Shown in pieces: positions 1 to 7,621 of a stretch of 24,451 bases of DNA. The position numbers and the translations under genes were made by a program. The notes under the pieces are model-generated. The model was not told where the DNA came from, did not search any database, and saw only the letters and a list, made by a program, of their open reading frames with translations. Each line of letters opens with the position of its first letter. Positions within the stretch are counted from its first letter, which is position 1. The stretch comes from UBA11346 sp038203025 (GTDB lineage Bacteria > Planctomycetota > UBA11346), in assembly GCA_038203025.1 (NCBI GenBank), contig JBBREK010000035.1:1-24451 (forward strand), written 5' to 3'.

Positions 1-1
1 C

Positions 2-415
2 GCCCACGCGCTGTACGCGATGGACCGGCACAAGTGGATCGAGAGCGAGCACGCCACCCACGATCTCGGACGCGGAGCGGTGATCGACTGGGTCGACCGC
101 TACTGGAAGGGCTGGACCCGGGCCAAGCTGATCGAGCACCTCTACGGCTGGCGCTGCTGGGGCGCCTTCAACGAGGAGAGCTTCGGCCTGCTGTCGCGGC
201 ACACCGTGGAATTCCACGTGCCGCGCGAAGTGCTGCGCCAAGCGGCAACCATGCTGGCTGACGGGGCGGAGAACCTCGACATCATCAATTGGGCGATCGC
301 TGCCGGCCAGGATCTCGACCCGATCCTCTGGCTGCTCGACCGCATCGACATCAACGCCAAGCGCCAGCGCCTGCTCACTGACCACATCCGCCTGTTCACG
401 GAGACCGTGCCATGA
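2..415 (+). CDS. Hypothetical protein, C-terminal part (5' end outside window)
   Basis: The frame is open from the first bases of the window to a TGA at 413-415, so 137 or more C-terminal residues are present; the Met at position 20 is probably internal because the frame continues upstream of it. I do not recognise the family with certainty. The visible part is a soluble protein rich in Trp, His and charged residues (HKWIESE and WVDRYWKGW near the visible start), with predicted helices and no membrane segment. Its stop overlaps the start of the DUF4912 gene in an ATGA arrangement, so the two are very probably co-transcribed and translationally coupled. Function unknown; the glycogen-type neighbour (GH57 branching enzyme) is the only hint. 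Confidence 0.75.
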   Translation, partial: AHALYAMDRHKWIESEHATHDLGRGAVIDWVDRYWKGWTRAKLIEHLYGWRCWGAFNEESFGLLSRHTVEFHVPREVLRQAATMLADGAENLDIINWAIAAGQDLDPILWLLDRIDINAKRQRLLTDHIRLFTETVP

Positions 416-1668
416 CTGCCGATCAGCTCGCCCAGCTGCCCCTCAAGGACCTGCGCGCCCTCGCCGCCGGTCGCGGCGTCGCCGGCTCCGCCAAACTGCG
501 CAAGGACCAGCTGATAGCTGCCCTCAGCGGGATCATGGCAACCGAGCGCCGCGAGCCGCCAGCCCCCAGCGCGGCACCAGCCGGCAGCTCTGCTCCGCCC
601 CAACCGGTCCAGGCCTGGCAGCCGGCGCCGGCCGAGCACGGTCTATCGGTGCCCGACGGTTACGGCCGAGACCGCCTCGTCCTGCTGGTGCAGGACCCGT
701 CGCACGTGTTCGCCTACTGGGAGGTCGCCCCTGGCACGCTCGACCGCGTCCGCGCCGAAGCCGGTGGGCACTGCACCGCCGTCCTCGTCCTGCACGGGCC
801 GGGCGGAGCAGAGCAGCGCGAGGTCGACCTGAACGGCGGCAACTACTACCTGGCGGTGGCACCAGGCACGGAGTACGAGGCCGAGCTATGCCTGCGCGCC
901 AGCGATGGCCGCCTGATCCGCATCGCAACGAGCAACCACATCACCACGTCGGCGGCCGGTACGAGCTGGCGCACCGACGAGGCGTGGATGGAGGTCGATG
1001 AAAGCTTCCAGGATCTGCTCGCCCTCGCCGGCGTGCCTGGGTCGCTGGGCAGCAGCCTGGGATCTGGTTCGGGCCAGCGCTTCCGCAACGCCCGCCAGAT
1101 CCGCGCCCGGCCGCTGGGCATGGAGGGCGAGGGCGGTTCCATCGCCGCCCCCGCCGCCGCCGGCCTCGGCCAGCCAAGCAGCCTGGCCGTTGCCCGCACC
1201 GGCGTCGAGACGTGGTCCTCGGCCTCGCTCTCCAGCGCCGCCCTGGCGCGCGGCGTCACCATCGGCAGCGGCTCGGGCAGCGGCCTCGGCCTGGGCGTCG
1301 GGGTCAGCAGCGGCCAACTGCTCTCCAGCGGCGCGCTGTCCTCCCGCGCCCTCTCCAGCCGTTCGCTGTCCAGCCGCAGCGTCGGCAGTGGCACGGTCAT
1401 CGAAGGCGCCGCCGAGGCGCAGTACCCGGTCGAAGGCGTGTTCCATGCCCCGCCCACCGGCCTGCCCAAGGCGGTCGAAGGCATCGCCAGCACGCCCCCG
1501 CCCGCCTCCCACGGCGCAACTCCGCAGCACGCCGACCAGTCGGCGCACCCCGTCGGCGCTCCCATCGCACCAAACGCCGCCGCCCCCGCCCCGCCCCACG
1601 ACCCTCTCGCCTTCATCGGTGCGCCCAAGCCAGCCGCCCTGCGCAAGCCCAAGCCTGCGCGCGCCTGA
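412..1668 (+). CDS. DUF4912 domain-containing protein with Rho-N/SAP-like N-terminus and Ser/Gly-rich tail
   Basis: 418 residues. Residues about 5-40 resemble a short Rho-N/SAP-like helical module (LKDLRALAAGRGVAG then LRKDQLIAAL). A Pro/Ala-rich linker follows (about 47-80). A DUF4912 domain then runs from about 84 to 185, recognised from RLVLLVQDPSHVFAYWEV and a NYYLAVAPG segment. The second half is low-complexity: Gly/Ser-rich (GSGSGSGLGLGVGV), four LSS[GR][AS] pentads at residues 304-323, and a Pro/Ala-rich end with a basic terminus. DUF4912 proteins often sit beside GH57 glucan enzymes, as here; the biochemical role is unknown. The ATG overlaps the preceding stop (ATGA), which fixes the start. 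The tail could be a flexible linker or an assembly segment; that is inference. Confidence 0.85.
   Translation: MTADQLAQLPLKDLRALAAGRGVAGSAKLRKDQLIAALSGIMATERREPPAPSAAPAGSSAPPQPVQAWQPAPAEHGLSVPDGYGRDRLVLLVQDPSHVFAYWEVAPGTLDRVRAEAGGHCTAVLVLHGPGGAEQREVDLNGGNYYLAVAPGTEYEAELCLRASDGRLIRIATSNHITTSAAGTSWRTDEAWMEVDESFQDLLALAGVPGSLGSSLGSGSGQRFRNARQIRARPLGMEGEGGSIAAPAAAGLGQPSSLAVARTGVETWSSASLSSAALARGVTIGSGSGSGLGLGVGVSSGQLLSSGALSSRALSSRSLSSRSVGSGTVIEGAAEAQYPVEGVFHAPPTGLPKAVEGIASTPPPASHGATPQHADQSAHPVGAPIAPNAAAPAPPHDPLAFIGAPKPAALRKPKPARA
1321..1380 (+). repeat. Four in-frame 15-nt repeats encoding LSS[GR][AS] pentads
   Basis: Within the DUF4912 gene, residues 304-323 read LSSGA, LSSRA, LSSRS, LSSRS, encoded by four consecutive 15-nt units with some codon drift. 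The run continues more loosely into VGSG. It is a short degenerate coding tandem repeat and could vary in copy number between strains. Confidence 0.8.
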
Positions 1669-1682
1669 CGGCGGGCGGGGTA

Positions 1683-1786
1683 GCGGGTTTCGGGTTTCGG
1701 GAGTCCGAACCCGAATGACCTAGCACCGTGAGCGATCGCCTCGAATCCAGAATTCCGAAAACAGAAACCCGAAACGCGAAACCCGC
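1683..1786. repeat. Intergenic inverted-repeat element with heptamer-built arms (element 1)
   Basis: The left arm 1683-1701 (gcgggtttcgggtttcggg) and right arm 1768-1786 (cccgaaacgcgaaacccgc) are reverse complements over 19 nt with one mismatch, separated by 66 nt. Each arm is a run of the heptamer gggtttc. The left arm also pairs locally (ttcggg 1696-1701 with cccgaa 1710-1715). The element fills almost the whole gap between the DUF4912 and GH57 genes and ends 5 nt before the GH57 ATG. It resembles a REP/MITE-type dispersed palindromic repeat or could act as an RNA hairpin. Copies elsewhere cannot be checked here, but element 2 at 5694-5813 has the same architecture. Confidence 0.75.
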
Positions 1787-1791
1787 CAACA

Positions 1792-3369
1792 ATGCCCGAC
1801 GGCCATTTCATGCTCGTGCTGCACGCCCACCTGCCGTGGGTGCGCCATGCCGAGGACCCCTACTTCATAGAGGAGAACTGGCTGGTCGAGGCGATCTCCG
1901 AGAGCTACATCCCGATCCTCTCGCGCCTCGAACGCCTGGCCCACGAGGGTGTGCGCGCCCGCGTGACCATGACCTGGACCCCGCCGCTGTGCGAAATGCT
2001 CGCTGATCCGATGCTGCAGGAACGCTACCGCGCCCGCGTCGGCCGACTGCTTGAACTGGTCGAACTGGAATGCGCAGCCAAGGAGCACACGCCCTTCGCC
2101 GCCGCGGCGCACATGTACCGTGACCACTACCGCTTCTGCCTCTCGGTGATGGAGCGCTTCGGTGGCAACCTGCTCGGCTACGTCCGGCTGCTGCGCGACA
2201 TGGGCGTGGTCGAACCGATCACCTGCACGGCGACGCATGGTTTCCTGCCGCTGATGTACACCCACGAGTCGCGCCGCGCCCAGGTGCGGGTGGCCTGCGC
2301 CAACTACCAGAAGCACTTCGGTGAGCAGCCGCGCGGCATCTGGCTGGCCGAATGCGGCTATGTGCCCGGAGTCGAGGAGATCCTCAAGGACGCCGGCATC
2401 CGCTTCTTCTTCGTCGATACCCACGGCCTCTACTTTGGCGAACCGCGTCCGCGCTACGGCGTCTACGCCCCGGCCTACACCCCCTGCGGCGTGGCGGCGT
2501 TCGCGCGCGACCCGGACAGTTCACGCTCGGTGTGGAGCAGCGAAAGCGGCTACCCCGGCGACCCGCTCTACCGTGAGTTCTATCGCGACCTCGGCTACGA
2601 TGGCGAATACAATTGGATCAAGGCCTACCTGCATCCGGATGGGGTGCGCCGCAACCTAGGCCTGAAGTACCACCGCATCACCGGCCGCGTGCAGTTGCAC
2701 GAGAAGCAGGCCTACGAACCAGCCCCGGCCCACGCCCGGGCCATGGATCACGCCGGCCACTTCCACTACCACCGTGTCGAGCAGGCCAAATGGCTGGCCG
2801 GCATCATCGAGAAGCCGCCGCTGCTGGTCAGCCCCTACGACTGCGAGCTGTTCGGGCACTGGTGGTACGAGGGGCCGCAGTTCCTCGAAAGCATCTTCCG
2901 CAACTGCCACAACCACGACTACCGCCTGATGCCGGTTACCGCCAGCGAGTACCTCAACGAATTCCCCGTCCACCAGGTGGTACAGCCGTCGGCCAGCAGC
3001 TGGGGCGACGCCGGCTACAACGGCGTCTGGGTCAACCCGACCAACGACTGGATCTACCGCCATCTCCACGTCGCCGAGGAGCGTATGGTCGAGTTGGCCC
3101 GCCGCTTCCCCGAGGCCGACGGCGATCTGCGACAGGCCCTCGACCAGATGGCCCGCGAACTGCTGCTGGCGCAGTCCTCCGACTGGGCGTTCATCATGAC
3201 CACCGGCACCACCGTGCCCTACGCGGTGCGACGGACCAAGGACCACATCAACCGCTTCACCGGCCTGTACGAACAGATCGTGCAGGGCCGCCTGGATCCA
3301 TCGTCGGTTCACGCTATTCGCTGGCGTGACCCGATTTTCGACGAGATCAACTACCGGGAATGGGCCTAA
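1792..3369 (+). CDS. GH57 1,4-alpha-glucan branching enzyme
   Basis: 525 residues, the usual size of compact bacterial GH57 branching enzymes. It would transfer alpha-1,4-glucan segments to 6-hydroxyls during glycogen synthesis in the cytoplasm. Conserved GH57 regions are visible in order: HAHLPWVRH (residues 11-19), GIWLAECGY with E187 as expected nucleophile, FFVDTHG shortly after, and SPYDCELFGHWW with D350 as expected acid/base. The C-terminal helical part contains SSWGDAGYNGVWVNPTNDW, typical of the DUF1957-type branching enzymes. No signal peptide. The ATG lies only 5 nt after the right arm of the inverted-repeat element and I see no Shine-Dalgarno sequence. An amylopullulanase-type GH57 is less likely given length and motifs. 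Confidence 0.9.
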   Translation: MPDGHFMLVLHAHLPWVRHAEDPYFIEENWLVEAISESYIPILSRLERLAHEGVRARVTMTWTPPLCEMLADPMLQERYRARVGRLLELVELECAAKEHTPFAAAAHMYRDHYRFCLSVMERFGGNLLGYVRLLRDMGVVEPITCTATHGFLPLMYTHESRRAQVRVACANYQKHFGEQPRGIWLAECGYVPGVEEILKDAGIRFFFVDTHGLYFGEPRPRYGVYAPAYTPCGVAAFARDPDSSRSVWSSESGYPGDPLYREFYRDLGYDGEYNWIKAYLHPDGVRRNLGLKYHRITGRVQLHEKQAYEPAPAHARAMDHAGHFHYHRVEQAKWLAGIIEKPPLLVSPYDCELFGHWWYEGPQFLESIFRNCHNHDYRLMPVTASEYLNEFPVHQVVQPSASSWGDAGYNGVWVNPTNDWIYRHLHVAEERMVELARRFPEADGDLRQALDQMARELLLAQSSDWAFIMTTGTTVPYAVRRTKDHINRFTGLYEQIVQGRLDPSSVHAIRWRDPIFDEINYREWA

Positions 3370-3430
3370 TCCTGGCATCCTTGCCCCTTCAGGCTTGAGG
3401 ACGCCGGCCCAAGGTCCATCCTGACGGGTC

Positions 3431-4300
3431 ATGCCTGCCTATACGCTGGCCGATCTCGACCAGCGCCCCGATCTGGCGCCGAACATTCTCGCCCTGTTCG
3501 CTTCCAGCGCGCAGGGCGCTGGCCATGTTGTGTGCGGCATTCCGGCCCGGATGGGCCTAGAGCCCGTCACTGGCGACCTCAAGGGCACGCTCGGCATCCT
3601 CCTGGCCATGAGCGGCCGTCGGCTTGCCGGCGTGCTCGGCATCTGTCCGTACAGCGAGGACCAGATCACGCTGTGGGGGCCGATCATCCCAGACCCGCCC
3701 GAGCAGCCGCGCGTCATGCCCGTGCTCATGCAGGAACTGCGCCGAGCCCTGCGCGACGGCGGCTTCGCCTCGATGCGCGCCCAGGTCGACCTGCGCAATC
3801 GCACCCTGCGCGCCTGGATGATGGCCGAAGGATTCGTGCCGTGGAAGGACATGCACTGCTACGAGCGCAACCTCGCCACCTTCCGCGAGACCGACATCCG
3901 CGACGTGCATGCCGCCGCGCGTGGCGACCTTGAGGATGCGTCGCGCATTCTCGCTGAATGCTTCCCCGACAGCGACCATCACCGGCCCAACCTGGTGCAG
4001 CGCGAGAATGAGGGCTACCGCCACTATCTGCTGCGTCGTGACGGCAAGGCGGTCGGCGCAGCGGCGGTGCAGGGCGGCGGCCGGCGTAGCTGGCTCAAGT
4101 TGATCGGCGTCTCGAAGGCCGAACGCGGCCGACACCAGGCCCGTCTGCTGCTCGAAGGCGTCCTGGCCAGCGAGGCCCGCCTCAACCACAGCGCCATCGG
4201 CCTGGAGGTGCTGGAAGGCAACCGTCCAGCCATCGCTCTGTACGAGAAGTCCGGCTTCCTACGCCGCTGGTCAGCATCGCTGCTAATCGCGCCGGTCTGA
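3431..4300 (+). CDS. Tandem GNAT-family N-acetyltransferase
   Basis: 289 residues that read as two GNAT folds in series. The N-terminal half (about 1-150) ends with NRTLRAWMMAEGF, a degenerate version of the GNAT motif-B pattern. The C-terminal half (about 155-289) is better conserved: LKLIGVSKAERGRHQARLLLEG matches the acetyl-CoA pyrophosphate-binding motif A, with the usual glycine of RGxGxA replaced by His, and NRPAIALYEKSGF is a classic motif B. The substrate cannot be predicted. The gene stands 61 nt after the GH57 gene and 38 nt before the fused synthase gene, same strand, so co-transcription is possible but not shown by overlaps. The N-terminal half may have lost catalysis. Confidence 0.8.
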   Translation: MPAYTLADLDQRPDLAPNILALFASSAQGAGHVVCGIPARMGLEPVTGDLKGTLGILLAMSGRRLAGVLGICPYSEDQITLWGPIIPDPPEQPRVMPVLMQELRRALRDGGFASMRAQVDLRNRTLRAWMMAEGFVPWKDMHCYERNLATFRETDIRDVHAAARGDLEDASRILAECFPDSDHHRPNLVQRENEGYRHYLLRRDGKAVGAAAVQGGGRRSWLKLIGVSKAERGRHQARLLLEGVLASEARLNHSAIGLEVLEGNRPAIALYEKSGFLRRWSASLLIAPV

Positions 4301-4338
4301 GGCATTGCCCAGCCGATCCCTGAGGATCCGATTGCCGC

Positions 4339-5640
4339 ATGCTCCAACTTCCCGACGGTCCCGCCGTCCAGCTCGCCCTCGACTTCGTCAATCTTGAACC
4401 CGCCCTGCGTGCCGCCCACGAGGCGATGCCGGCCGGGATCACCCTGGTCGAGGCCGGCACCCCGCTGATCAAGGCGGTCGGCCTGGAGGTCGTCCGCCAG
4501 CTGCGCGCCGCCTTCCCCAACGCGTTGATCGTCGCCGACATGAAGGTGATGGACGCCGGCCGGACTGAGGTCGAATACGCCCGCAAGGCCGGAGCCGACC
4601 TGGTCATGGTGCTGGGCCAAAGTACCGACGCCACGATCGAGGAGTGCGTGCGCACCGGCCGCCACCTCGGTGTCGCCATCGGCTGCGACCTCGTCGCCTG
4701 TCCCGACCCGGTGGCCCGCGCCAAACAGGCCGAGGCCCTCGGCGTCGATCTGGTCAGCGTGCATGTGCCGATCGACCAGCAGATGCAGGGCGTCGAACCC
4801 TTCGCCGTGCTTGAGCAGGTCGCCGCCGCCGTCTCCGTCCCGGTGTCCTGCGCCGGCGGACTCACCGCCGCCACCGCCGCCCGGGCGGTCGCCGCCGGAG
4901 CGCGCATCTGCATCGTCGGCGGTGCGATCACCAAGGCCCCCGACGCCCGCGCTGCCGCCGCCGCGGTGATCGAGGCGATGCGCACCGGAGCCGCCGGCAG
5001 CACCAGCATGCGCAAGCGCGTCGGGCTCGCCCGCATCCGCGAGGTGCTCGATCGCGTCTCGACACCGAACCTGTCCGACGCCCAGCACCGCGGCGGCGCC
5101 CTGCGCGGCCTCGAAAACCGGAACCTAGCCGTGCGCCTGTGCGGCCCGGCGCGCACCGTCATCGCCGCGCCCGGCGACTGGAGCAAACCGGTGCAGGCCA
5201 TCGACCGTTGCCAGCCCGGCGACGTCCTGGTCATCGACGCGGCCGACAGCTATCCCGCCTTGTGGGGCGGCCTGGCCAGTCTGACGGCGGTCAAGCGCGG
5301 CCTCGGCGGCGTAATTATCAGCGGCGCCTGCCGCGACCTCACTGACATCCATCGCAGCGGCCTGGCCCTGTGGAGCACCAAATGCTGCCCCGATGCCGGC
5401 GAACCGCGCGGCATCGGCGCCTTCGACCTGCCGGTGACGGTGGGCGGCCAGCATATCCTGCCCGGCGACTGGCTGGTCGGCGACGAAGATGGCCTGGTGC
5501 GCATCCCCGCCGCCCAGGTGGTCGAAGTCGGCAACCGCGGCGCCGACACCGCCGAACGCGAAGAGCGCCTCGCCGCCGAGATCACCCGCGGCCGCACCCT
5601 CGCCGAGATCGCCGATCTCAAGACCTGGGAACAGCACTGA
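4339..5640 (+). CDS. Fused 3-hexulose-6-phosphate synthase / RraA-like protein
   Basis: 433 residues with two domains. Residues 1 to about 215 are an orotidine-phosphate-decarboxylase-superfamily barrel of the hexulose-phosphate synthase type: VQLALDFV, EAGTPLIK, VADMKVMDAG (D67, K69, D72), VHVPIDQQMQG, SCAGG and IVGGAITKAPD. This enzyme joins formaldehyde to ribulose 5-phosphate, or works in reverse to supply ribulose 5-phosphate. Residues about 228-433 are RraA-like (demethylmenaquinone-methyltransferase-like fold) with WGGLASL, ISGACRD (R332, D333) and GDWLVGDEDGLVRIP. Such fusions are annotated in archaea and some bacteria as hexulose-6-phosphate synthase/ribonuclease regulator. TPLIK and DMKVMDAG favour HPS over ketogulonate-phosphate decarboxylase. 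A short GAGGA lies 12 nt before the ATG inside a small hairpin (4315-4328). Confidence 0.85.
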   Translation: MLQLPDGPAVQLALDFVNLEPALRAAHEAMPAGITLVEAGTPLIKAVGLEVVRQLRAAFPNALIVADMKVMDAGRTEVEYARKAGADLVMVLGQSTDATIEECVRTGRHLGVAIGCDLVACPDPVARAKQAEALGVDLVSVHVPIDQQMQGVEPFAVLEQVAAAVSVPVSCAGGLTAATAARAVAAGARICIVGGAITKAPDARAAAAAVIEAMRTGAAGSTSMRKRVGLARIREVLDRVSTPNLSDAQHRGGALRGLENRNLAVRLCGPARTVIAAPGDWSKPVQAIDRCQPGDVLVIDAADSYPALWGGLASLTAVKRGLGGVIISGACRDLTDIHRSGLALWSTKCCPDAGEPRGIGAFDLPVTVGGQHILPGDWLVGDEDGLVRIPAAQVVEVGNRGADTAEREERLAAEITRGRTLAEIADLKTWEQH

Positions 5641-5693
5641 CCCTGGGACCGACAAGGTCCAGCTCGTCGGTGGTGGTCAGGTTAGAAATCGCA

Positions 5694-5813
5694 GTTCGTC
5701 GTTCGTCGTTGCTGCCACGCTGGTTGCGCCCAGGGACACCCATCACCATCCAGATGGCACTGATGTAGTCCGTTTTCTCGTCGTGTGTCTATGGGGAACG
5801 ACGAACGATGAAC
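5694..5813. repeat. Intergenic inverted-repeat element with heptamer-built arms (element 2)
   Basis: The left arm 5694-5710 (gttcgtcgttcgtcgtt) and right arm 5797-5813 (aacgacgaacgatgaac) are reverse complements over 17 nt with one mismatch, about 86 nt apart. Each arm is a run of the heptamer gttcgtc. The element lies in the 203-nt gap (5641-5843) between two convergent genes. The rest of that gap holds only a weak 5-bp hairpin (5646-5660) and no gene that I can support. It matches element 1 in architecture, but not in arm sequence. It could be a dispersed repeat or a two-way transcription stop; there is no T-tract. Confidence 0.7.
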
Positions 5814-5843
5814 GATATCGCGTTGCCGAGGTTCACTCGTGCC

Positions 5844-6437
5844 TCACCGATCAGGACCGGCCGGAGCGCGCATCCGTATCACCCGCGCCGGCACCCCCAC
5901 CGCCACCGACCAGGGCGGGAGATCCTTGGTCACCACCGAGCCGGCGCCGATGACGCAGCCGGTGCCGATGCGCACGCCGGCGGTGATCATCACCTTGCCG
6001 GCCACCCACACGTCGTCCTCGATGGTGATCGGCTCGGAGGTGCAGCCCTGGCCGTGGATCGGGAGGTCGGTGCGGGCGAAGTTGTGGTTGGCGGCGATCA
6101 TCATGACCTGCGGCGCGATGCGCACGCCATTGCCGATGGAGATGTGCCCGCCCTTGCCACCGACTATGATGGTCTGGGCCTGCACCGAGCTATCGTCGCC
6201 GATAGTCACATGGCCCTGGATGATCGCGCCGGGTGCAACGGTGCTGCGGGCGCCAATCGACAACTCGCAGCCACGCGGATTGATCCGCGCTTCAGGGTGG
6301 ACCCGGCAATCCGGCGCCAGAGTCACGCCGCGGTGGCGGGTGGCGAGATAGCGGCCCCAACGCAGCCAAAGGCGCTGCCGCCAGGTCGCGCTGCTCGGCA
6401 TGCTGATGCCGCCGTCGATCCAGATGGAGAAGCTCAT
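5844..6437 (-). CDS. Hexapeptide-repeat O-acyltransferase (maltose/galactoside acetyltransferase-like)
   Basis: 197 residues. From about residue 40 the protein is a left-handed beta-helix built of hexapeptide repeats, with the typical run of VRIAPQVMMIAANHNF (H118 being the expected catalytic His), ITIEDDVWVAGKVMITAGVRIG, GAGSVVTKD and VGVPARVI. This pattern belongs to the sugar O-acetyltransferases (LacA/Maa/WbbJ type), which acetylate sugar hydroxyls from acetyl-CoA. The N-terminal 37 residues are basic and Trp-rich. The start is set by the ATGA overlap with the stop of the propeller gene upstream (to the right on this strand), preceded by GAGGT about 6 nt away; a longer open frame continues upstream but overlaps that gene. 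The real acceptor sugar is unknown. Confidence 0.85.
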   Translation of the reverse strand: MSFSIWIDGGISMPSSATWRQRLWLRWGRYLATRHRGVTLAPDCRVHPEARINPRGCELSIGARSTVAPGAIIQGHVTIGDDSSVQAQTIIVGGKGGHISIGNGVRIAPQVMMIAANHNFARTDLPIHGQGCTSEPITIEDDVWVAGKVMITAGVRIGTGCVIGAGSVVTKDLPPWSVAVGVPARVIRMRAPAGPDR

Positions 6438-7621
6438 AGCCGGACCTCGCAGACCACGGCGTCGTCGCCGGGCAGGGTGTTGATGAGGAAGCGCCGGCCG
6501 TCGCGGTCCCAGGTGGGATGGTGGCAGACGCGGAAGGGGTTGCGGCCAGGCGGCGCTGGTTTGATCGAACGCGGCGGCCGGGCCTCGGCCACAACCGTGT
6601 CGGTGCGCGTGTCGATGAGCAGGACGCGGCCGAGCGGCGAGCCGCTCTCGTCGGTGGCGACGAGGTGCGGATCGGCTGGCGACACCGATGGGTGACCACC
6701 GCTGCCGTGGCTGCTGACCTTGCGGTAGCCCGTACCGTCGGCCTCGACCATCGCCAGGCAGAGCTTGCCGCCGTCCGGATCCGGACCGTAGCCGAGCAGG
6801 CCCTGTCCGTCGGGACGCCAACTCCAATGCACGCCACGCCGGCCTTCGGTCAGATCGAGGACCATCTGCGGCTCGCTGCCATCAGCCTTGGCCGTGAACA
6901 GCCAGAGCAGGCGCGGCTCACCACGGCTCGCGTCGACACAGTGGTTACCGACGTGGAAGAGCATGCGCGAGCCATCCGGACTCCAGCGCACACAATAGGC
7001 CATCAGGGTGAGGCCATCGCCAGTGCGCGCACGTTGCGCGGCATCCAGTGCTGCGATGCGATCGCGTAGCGCCGGATGTCCGGCCAGTTGCGCTACGCTG
7101 AGCAGAAGTCGGTTGCCAGAGACGAAATCCAGCTGGAACAGGCCGTGCCGATCGCGGTTGGCGAAGGGAACCGGACTCTGCTCGGCATGAAGGGAGCCGT
7201 CACCGTAGCCGGCAGCGTAGAGCATCCCCATCAGGCCGGAGACAATCGGCCCTTCATGTGGCGGGGCACCTTCCATGTCCCCGTCGATCACCTGCTCGGC
7301 GGTACTGGCTAGCACCCGGCGATGGACCCGGGGCATGGCCAAGGATCCACCCTGCCACGAAACCACCGCGTCCTGCCGTCCCCAGGTCTGCCAACGGCCA
7401 GTGTGCCAGAATCCGCCATTGGGTGCGTCCTCGCCAAACCGTTCAACAACCTGGCCATCGCCATCCTGAATCAGCACCGCACTGGATCCGGCCGCGCGGT
7501 CGGCCCCGGCCAGCAGCAGCCGGCCGTCGGCAGCCCAGGGGCACAGGATGTAGTAGGCGTGGACACACCACAGACCAGGGACGGGTCTGGGGATCAGGGT
7601 CAGCGGGCAGGGGATGGACAT
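6434..7621 (-). CDS. Beta-propeller protein, PD40/oligogalacturonate-lyase-like
   Basis: 395 residues without a signal peptide. It contains repeated propeller blades of the WD40-like (PD40) type: CPWAADGRLLLAGAD near the start, RWSPDGSRMLFHVGNH in the middle, WSWRPDGQGLLGYG, then GGHPSVSPADPHLVATDES (about 308-326) and CHHPTWDRDGRRFLIN (about 366-381). The His-Pro blade motifs recall PL22 oligogalacturonate lyases, but I cannot see the Q-x-x-H-x-H metal motif that the other propeller (16714-17940) has, so catalysis is doubtful. It is the first gene of the leftward two-gene unit, translationally coupled to the acyltransferase, and shares its promoter region with the IclR-led operon. It may be a sugar-binding or lyase-like protein of the same pathway. 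Confidence 0.7.
   Translation of the reverse strand: MSIPCPLTLIPRPVPGLWCVHAYYILCPWAADGRLLLAGADRAAGSSAVLIQDGDGQVVERFGEDAPNGGFWHTGRWQTWGRQDAVVSWQGGSLAMPRVHRRVLASTAEQVIDGDMEGAPPHEGPIVSGLMGMLYAAGYGDGSLHAEQSPVPFANRDRHGLFQLDFVSGNRLLLSVAQLAGHPALRDRIAALDAAQRARTGDGLTLMAYCVRWSPDGSRMLFHVGNHCVDASRGEPRLLWLFTAKADGSEPQMVLDLTEGRRGVHWSWRPDGQGLLGYGPDPDGGKLCLAMVEADGTGYRKVSSHGSGGHPSVSPADPHLVATDESGSPLGRVLLIDTRTDTVVAEARPPRSIKPAPPGRNPFRVCHHPTWDRDGRRFLINTLPGDDAVVCEVRL

Noticed and set aside
1733..1740. gcgatcgc, the cyanobacterial HIP1 palindrome
   Set aside because: A single 8-mer in GC-rich DNA is expected by chance, and no repeated occurrence was seen.
5646..5660. Possible terminator hairpin ggacc/ggtcc after the fused synthase gene
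   Set aside because: Only a 5-bp stem with no T-tract; too weak to call as an intrinsic terminator.
5808..6695. Plus-strand open frame across the acyltransferase region
   Set aside because: The product is rich in His/Asp/Ala without motifs, while the minus strand gives a clear hexapeptide-repeat protein.
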